64,000 nt of DNA from Neptunicella plasticusilytica (GTDB taxonomy: Bacteria > Pseudomonadota > Gammaproteobacteria > Enterobacterales > Alteromonadaceae): positions 1,612,001 through 1,676,000 of the forward strand of contig NZ_CP150481.1 of the NCBI RefSeq assembly GCF_047922965.1, in the 5' to 3' direction. Under the pieces are notes generated by a model that made no database searches, had not been told where the DNA came from, and was given only the letters and a program-made list of their open reading frames with translations. The translations under genes and the position numbers were made by a program. Shown here piece by piece: positions 63,350 through 64,000 of the stretch (positions are counted from its first letter, which is position 1; the number at the start of each line of letters is the position of its first letter).

Positions 63350-64000
63350 GTGTCATCCAATGATTTTGATGCCAGCAATTATTTAGAATTTTGCAATTAT
63401 CTGGAAAGGCAGTGCGGCATCGTTTTAGGTGCCAATAAGCAGTATCTGGTGCGTAGCAGGCTGGCGCCTTTGGTAGCCAGGTTTTCATTGGAAAACCTGG
63501 CGTCGTTATTAACCAAATTTACTCGTGGCATGGATCGGCAATTAAATGCCGCTGTAGTCGACGCGATGACCACCAACGAAACTTTATGGTTTCGGGATAC
63601 TTATCCGTTTGAAATCCTTAAAAACAAGCTTCTGGATAATTTTACTGGTAAGCGGGTACCGATAAGGATCTGGTCGGCGGCCTGTTCCTCAGGTCAGGAG
63701 CCTTATTCAATTGCCATGACTATTCATGAGTACATGCAGAACAAACCTGGCGCTTTTCCCGGCGGGATACAAATTATTGGTACTGATATCTCATCCGACA
63801 TGCTGGAACGCTGTAAAAAGGCCGAATATAATAACTTGTCCTTGGGGCGAGGATTGTCTGCCGAGCGCCGCACAAAATTTTTCGAAGATGTCGGTAACGG
63901 TGATATGCGGGTCATTAAACCGGTCAGGGACATGGTCAGCTTTAAGCCGATCAATTTACTCGAATCTTATACCTCACTGGGCAAGTTTGATCTGGTTTTT
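63350..64000 (+). CDS. cheR: chemotaxis protein methyltransferase CheR, N-terminal part
   Basis: 217 residues from a GTG (AAGGA upstream), open at the window edge. CheR methylates glutamates of chemoreceptors. The N-terminal all-helical domain (1-75), then the SAM-binding domain with TNETLWFRD near 80 and IRIWSAACSSGQEPYSIAM near 104. Expected complete length is about 275 residues. Flagellar rod genes probably follow outside the window. Confidence 0.95.
   Translation, partial: MSSNDFDASNYLEFCNYLERQCGIVLGANKQYLVRSRLAPLVARFSLENLASLLTKFTRGMDRQLNAAVVDAMTTNETLWFRDTYPFEILKNKLLDNFTGKRVPIRIWSAACSSGQEPYSIAMTIHEYMQNKPGAFPGGIQIIGTDISSDMLERCKKAEYNNLSLGRGLSAERRTKFFEDVGNGDMRVIKPVRDMVSFKPINLLESYTSLGKFDLVF

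Overview
The window looks like the chromosome of a marine or aquatic gammaproteobacterium of the order Alteromonadales, most likely an Alteromonadaceae relative. This rests on gene content and protein resemblance, not on a search. The pointers are a sodium-type polar flagellum (MotY, FlgT, FlgP), an Rnf/Rsx complex linked to nth, NhaB, two TonB-dependent receptors and two secreted polysaccharide hydrolases. Nearly all of it is ordinary, densely packed chromosome with several short operons whose genes overlap by 4 bases.

Layout. 0-5.6 kb: tail of a phosphate permease, a pair of bacterial PH-domain membrane proteins, then fdhD and a YdeP-type molybdopterin oxidoreductase, with 4- to 11-base overlaps. 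5.6-8.0 kb: an accessory patch of short unknown ORFs separated by hairpin-rich sites that resemble integron attC sites, with no integrase in view. 8.1-19.4 kb: housekeeping genes (phosphodiesterase, yoaA, tsaB, slp, alpha/beta hydrolase, fadD, rnd, ycgL, an MltB-type transglycosylase, ycgN). 19.4-24.9 kb: dsbB and nhaB diverging from fadR, a GMC oxidoreductase and a secreted methyltransferase-like protein. 25-30.2 kb: an oxidative stress and iron block (sodB, grxD, two bacterioferritins, bfd, peroxiredoxin, a tandem universal stress protein) and rnt. 30.3-38.4 kb: motY, glpQ, a very large TonB-dependent receptor, gloA and an unrecognised membrane protein.

38.4-46.3 kb: a decayed partial copy of nth, a GH11-type xylanase lipoprotein, two inverted repeats, the intact nth and the rnfABCDGE operon. 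46.5-54.1 kb: two identical tRNA-Asn genes with a strong promoter, a second TonB receptor, a gene-free AT-rich stretch with paired DnaA-box-like sites, a MATE exporter, uvrB and a LysR regulator. 54.1-58.4 kb: queC and queE diverging, two small unknown or periplasmic proteins, a GH26 mannanase-type lipoprotein and tRNA-Arg. 58.5-64 kb: flagellar and chemotaxis genes flgT, flgP, flgN, flgM, flgA, cheV and the start of cheR, interrupted by a 270-bp MITE-like element with perfect 27-bp terminal inverted repeats.

The most notable observations are: (1) the attC-like cassette patch without integrase at 6.3-8.0 kb; (2) the GH11 gene lying between a decayed nth remnant and the intact nth, which suggests a transfer event that duplicated the end of nth; (3) the two bacterioferritin subunits with complementary losses, one keeping the haem-ligand Met and losing ferroxidase ligands, the other the reverse; (4) the MITE that supplies the stop codon of flgP. 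I found no CRISPR array, prophage or clear new defence system.
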